Assembly: GCA_016789865.1 (NCBI GenBank)
Contig: JAEUPC010000028.1
Location: 1-40,133, forward strand
Length of the DNA: 40,133 nt
Source of the DNA: Rubrivivax sp.
GTDB taxonomy: Bacteria; Pseudomonadota; Gammaproteobacteria; Burkholderiales; Burkholderiaceae_C
Reading direction: 5' to 3'
Positions within the stretch are counted from its first letter, which is position 1, and each line of letters opens with the position of its first letter. This document shows, piece by piece, positions 37,674 through 40,133 of the stretch. The notes beneath the pieces are model-generated. The model saw only the letters and a program-made list of their open reading frames with translations, made no database searches and was not told the origin of the DNA. The position numbers and the translations under genes are program-made.

Positions 37674-39755
37674 TCAGCCCGTGCGCGAGAAGTCCGGCGC
37701 GCGCCGCTGCACGAAGGCCTCGATGCCCTCGCGCGCCGCGGCGGTGCAGGCGGCTTCGCCGAACGCGTGGTAGCCGACTTCGAGCGCGGCGTCCCACGAG
37801 GGCGCGCGCGCGGCGTCGCGCACCGCGCGCTCCACCAGGGCGGCCACGGTGGGACTGAAGACCTTGCCACGGCCGTTCGCGCCGCGCGAGTCCCCAGCGG
37901 CAGCGGCGGCCGCGGCACCGTCCAGCGGCGGCAGCGCCACCGGCTCGTCGCGCACATGCCGCCGCGCACCTCCCGCGGCGGCCAGCGCGCGCACGCACTC
38001 GAAAGCGCGCTCGAACAGCGAGGCCGGGTCGTCGGCCAGCGCATCGACGATGCCCAGCTCATGCGCGCGGGTGGCCGGCAGCCGCTCGGCATGCAGCAGC
38101 AGGCGCTGGAAGACCGGCGCCGCCGAGGGCCAGCGCCGCTGCGGCACCGCCAGCGCGCCGATGCCCGGCACGATGCCCAGCGTGATCTCGGGCATCTGGA
38201 ACCAGGCGCGCCGCTCGGCCACGATGCCGTGGCAGCGCATCACGAGCTCGAAACCGCCACCCAGCGCCATGCCCTGCACCGCAGCGACCACCGGCTTGGT
38301 GCAGCGGTCCAGGTGCACGAGCAGCCGCGAGCAGTCGCGCGCGTACTGCGCCGCGGCGGCGGCGTCACCCAGCAGCGCGGGGAAGCGCCCGATGTCCGCG
38401 CCGGTGCAGAACGCCTTCGTACCGTAGCCGGTGAGGACGAAGCCGCGCACCGCGGGGTCGCGCTCGTGGCGGCGAATGGTGCCGAGGATTTCGTCGGTCA
38501 TCGCGTCGTGCAGCGCATTGAGCGCCTCGGGCCGCCGCAGCGTGATGACGACGATGTCTTCGACGCGGTCCACCACGGTGTGCCGCGCGCCGCCGGCGAG
38601 GTCGGTGCGGCCGGCCAGGGGCTGCGCCGTGCCGGGCATGCCTGGGCGCTCGCGCCCGAAGCGATCGAGCACACGGGCCACTTCGGCCACGCCGGCCTGC
38701 TCGGCCAGTTCGATGGGCCCGTGCTTGAAGCCCAGCGCCAGGCGGCAGCCGAGGTCGAGGTCGGCCGCGCCGCCGATGCCGCGGTCGAGGATGTCGCCGG
38801 CCTGCGACCACAGCACGCCGAGCAGGCGGTCGCGCACCGCCGCCGCGCACGCGCCCTCGATGGCGCGCATGCCTTGGGGCGCCGCGCCGGGCGCGCCGGT
38901 GAGCCAGCGCTCGACCGAACCGAAGATGGCCGCCGGCCGGTAGTGCTCGCCTTCCTCGTCGGCCTGCAGCGTGTTCGTCTCGACGATGATCGGGTTGCCG
39001 TGCGCGAGGTTGAGCACGAAGAACGGCCCGGCGTGCACGAAGGCCTCGGCGACCGCGTCGATCTGTGCCGCGCTGGCCTGCGGCAGCAGCAGTGCCGCGT
39101 CGTTGCACCAGTTGTCGAAGATGCGGTCGAGCATGAAGCAGGGCACGTCGGCCGTGGTCAGCGGCACCTTGCCCGTCAGCGCGAAGAGGCGCCGCAACGC
39201 ACCCAGCAGGCAGCGGTCGGCGCGCGGCCAGTCGATCACCTCGACGATGGGGTTGCGCCAGGCGGGCGCGAAGAAGTGCGTGACCGTCGCGCGCTCGGGG
39301 TGCTTCAGCTCGGCGAACAACCGCTCGGCGGGCAGCGAACTGGTGTTGGAGGTGATGACCGCGTCGCGCGCGACGCGCGCCTCCACCGCCGCGAAGATGC
39401 GGCGCTTGAGCGCGAGGTCTTCGGTGGCGGCCTCGATCACCCAGTCGCAACCCTCCAGCAGCGCGTAGTCGGTGCCGCCGCCGAGGCCTTCGAGCACCGC
39501 TCGCGCGTCTTCGGCTTTCATCTTGCCCTTGGCCACCGCCTTGTCGGCGTAGCCGCGCAGCCGCGCCAGCGCGGCGTCCACCGCGTCCTGCCGCAGATCA
39601 AGCAAAGTGAGTTCGAGTCCCGGCAGCGCACTCTTGAGGTAGTAGCCGATGTCCGGCCCGATCGTGCCCGCGCCGATCACCGCCACGCGGCGCGGCGCGG
39701 GATCGAGCGTGCTCCAGCGGCTGCGGTCGAGCAGCGGGTTGGCGAGGGTCTTCAT
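37674..39755 (-). CDS. 3-Hydroxyacyl-CoA dehydrogenase/enoyl-CoA hydratase fusion
   Basis: Two-domain beta-oxidation-type enzyme of 693 residues with the dehydrogenase first (about 1-390) and the hydratase second (about 400-690). This is the reverse of FadB and the order seen in archaeal crotonyl-CoA hydratase/hydroxybutyryl-CoA dehydrogenases. The NAD loop is GAGTIG (28-33). Of the dehydrogenase catalytic residues, Ser139/140, His160 and Glu172 are kept, but the usual Asn in the GFIVNR motif is Asp210 (CFMLDR), and HFFNP is HFFAP. The hydratase keeps both glutamates, 20 residues apart (GGGFELVMR and FQMPEITLG). A Gly/Ala/Arg-rich linker lies near residues 610-625. It may act on ring-opened or side-chain intermediates; the substrate is not known. 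Confidence 0.85.
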   Translation of the reverse strand: MKTLANPLLDRSRWSTLDPAPRRVAVIGAGTIGPDIGYYLKSALPGLELTLLDLRQDAVDAALARLRGYADKAVAKGKMKAEDARAVLEGLGGGTDYALLEGCDWVIEAATEDLALKRRIFAAVEARVARDAVITSNTSSLPAERLFAELKHPERATVTHFFAPAWRNPIVEVIDWPRADRCLLGALRRLFALTGKVPLTTADVPCFMLDRIFDNWCNDAALLLPQASAAQIDAVAEAFVHAGPFFVLNLAHGNPIIVETNTLQADEEGEHYRPAAIFGSVERWLTGAPGAAPQGMRAIEGACAAAVRDRLLGVLWSQAGDILDRGIGGAADLDLGCRLALGFKHGPIELAEQAGVAEVARVLDRFGRERPGMPGTAQPLAGRTDLAGGARHTVVDRVEDIVVITLRRPEALNALHDAMTDEILGTIRRHERDPAVRGFVLTGYGTKAFCTGADIGRFPALLGDAAAAAQYARDCSRLLVHLDRCTKPVVAAVQGMALGGGFELVMRCHGIVAERRAWFQMPEITLGIVPGIGALAVPQRRWPSAAPVFQRLLLHAERLPATRAHELGIVDALADDPASLFERAFECVRALAAAGGARRHVRDEPVALPPLDGAAAAAAAGDSRGANGRGKVFSPTVAALVERAVRDAARAPSWDAALEVGYHAFGEAACTAAAREGIEAFVQRRAPDFSRTG

Positions 39756-39800
39756 CCGTTGTTCAACGATGCGAGGCGTCGCGGCCAGCCAAGCGACCGC

Positions 39801-39870
39801 CCCGGAACCGGCTTTGCCGGGCCGCTGGCGGTGCCGGCTGGGGGGAGGCGCCGAAGGCGCTTCGGGGGGG
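39801..39870. repeat. Intergenic GC-rich double hairpin
   Basis: Two perfect hairpins lie between the TrpB-like gene and the dehydrogenase/hydratase gene: CCGGC-TTT-GCCGG (39808-39820) and CCGAAG-GCG-CTTCGG (39851-39865), followed by a G run. The composition fits a dispersed intergenic repeat. In the direction of transcription (minus strand) it could also attenuate or process the message between the two genes. Confidence 0.6.
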
Positions 39871-39877
39871 ACTCATG

Positions 39878-40133
39878 TCACGCCGCCACGGCCGGCAGCC
39901 CGGCCAGCGCCATCGCCAGCTCCTTCTCGTCGTAGGCCTGGTCGGTGAGCTTGCCCGCGGTGTAGTTGCTGTACGCGCTCATGTCGAAGTGCCCGTGGCC
40001 GCACAGGTTGAAGAGAATCACCTCGCTCCTGCCCTCGCGCTTGCAGCGCAGCGCCTCGACGATCGCGCCCTTCACGGCATGGTTGGCCTCCGGCGCCGGC
40101 ACGATGCCCTCGGCCCGCGCGAACAGCACGCCC
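39878..40133 (-). CDS. TrpB-like PLP-dependent enzyme, C-terminal part (cut by the right edge)
   Basis: The visible 84 codons are the C-terminus of a tryptophan-synthase-beta-like enzyme of the TrpB2 type; the reading frame is open to the window edge, so the start is outside. Diagnostic segments are AEGIVPAPEANHAVKGAI, where TrpB2 proteins have EGI-PAPES-HA, and NLCGHGHFDMSAY, which matches the TrpB2 NLSGHGHFD pattern with Cys for Ser. TrpB2 enzymes condense indole with serine or act as serine deaminases. No trpA or other trp biosynthesis gene is next to it. It is followed by the dehydrogenase/hydratase and oxidoreductase genes, so a catabolic or salvage role with aromatic amino acids is more likely. 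Confidence 0.85.
   Translation of the reverse strand, partial: GVLFARAEGIVPAPEANHAVKGAIVEALRCKREGRSEVILFNLCGHGHFDMSAYSNYTAGKLTDQAYDEKELAMALAGLPAVAA

Overview
The window is very GC-rich, gene-dense DNA. It looks like a denitrifying, facultatively anaerobic, aromatic-degrading betaproteobacterium, most likely Burkholderiales of the Rubrivivax/Leptothrix type. This placement is inferred from gene content, FNR/DNR-type boxes, codon use and GC-rich palindromic repeats; no rRNA or other taxonomic marker is present. There are about 32 protein genes, no RNA genes, no insertion sequence, no CRISPR array and no intergenic gap above about 210 bases.

Left part (1-7458), nitrogen-oxide respiration and its control: nirS (cytochrome cd1 nitrite reductase, minus strand, cut by the left edge only at its stop codon) diverges from a TonB-dependent receptor across a region with three FNR/DNR-type boxes. 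A SirB-like membrane protein, an NnrS protein, a universal stress protein and a DUF2249 protein follow on the plus strand. A GNAT acetyltransferase and an unusual cysteine-free Rrf2 regulator lie on the minus strand.

Central part (8118-24636), plus strand, tightly packed and mostly with ATGA overlaps: a branched-chain-type ABC transporter (livKHMGF), a FlK-like acyl-CoA thioesterase, phenylacetyl-CoA:acceptor oxidoreductase (padBCD-like), phenylacetate-CoA ligase (paaK/padJ-like), 4-hydroxybenzoyl-CoA reductase (hcrCAB, with a perfectly spaced [4Fe-4S] loop in HcrB) and an aryl-CoA ligase. Together they would import aromatic acids, activate them to CoA thioesters, oxidise the arylacetyl-CoA side chain to arylglyoxylate, and remove the para-hydroxyl group to give benzoyl-CoA. 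The benzoyl-CoA reductase itself is not in the window.

Right part (24744-40133): a hemerythrin, a tandem-GNAT protein, a DUF59 protein and an NnrS-like membrane protein form a likely NO-stress/Fe-S-repair group. A 2-oxoacid dehydrogenase E1alpha-E1beta-E2 set follows; it may be conventional branched-chain oxoacid dehydrogenase or may supply the missing arylglyoxylate to aroyl-CoA step. After a small methyltransferase comes a minus-strand operon: TrpB-like PLP enzyme (cut by the right edge), a 3-hydroxyacyl-CoA dehydrogenase/enoyl-CoA hydratase fusion, a single-chain indolepyruvate:ferredoxin oxidoreductase, and a third NnrS protein. The oxidoreductase would turn aryl pyruvates from aromatic amino acids into arylacetyl-CoA, feeding PadBCD.

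The window therefore joins denitrification, NO defence and anaerobic aromatic (amino) acid catabolism. Recurrent oddities are in-frame short-period repeat insertions in several unrelated proteins, an Rrf2 regulator whose Fe-S loop is replaced by a Gly-Thr-Asn repeat, and FNR-type sites placed about 41.5 bases before plausible start sites of several operons.
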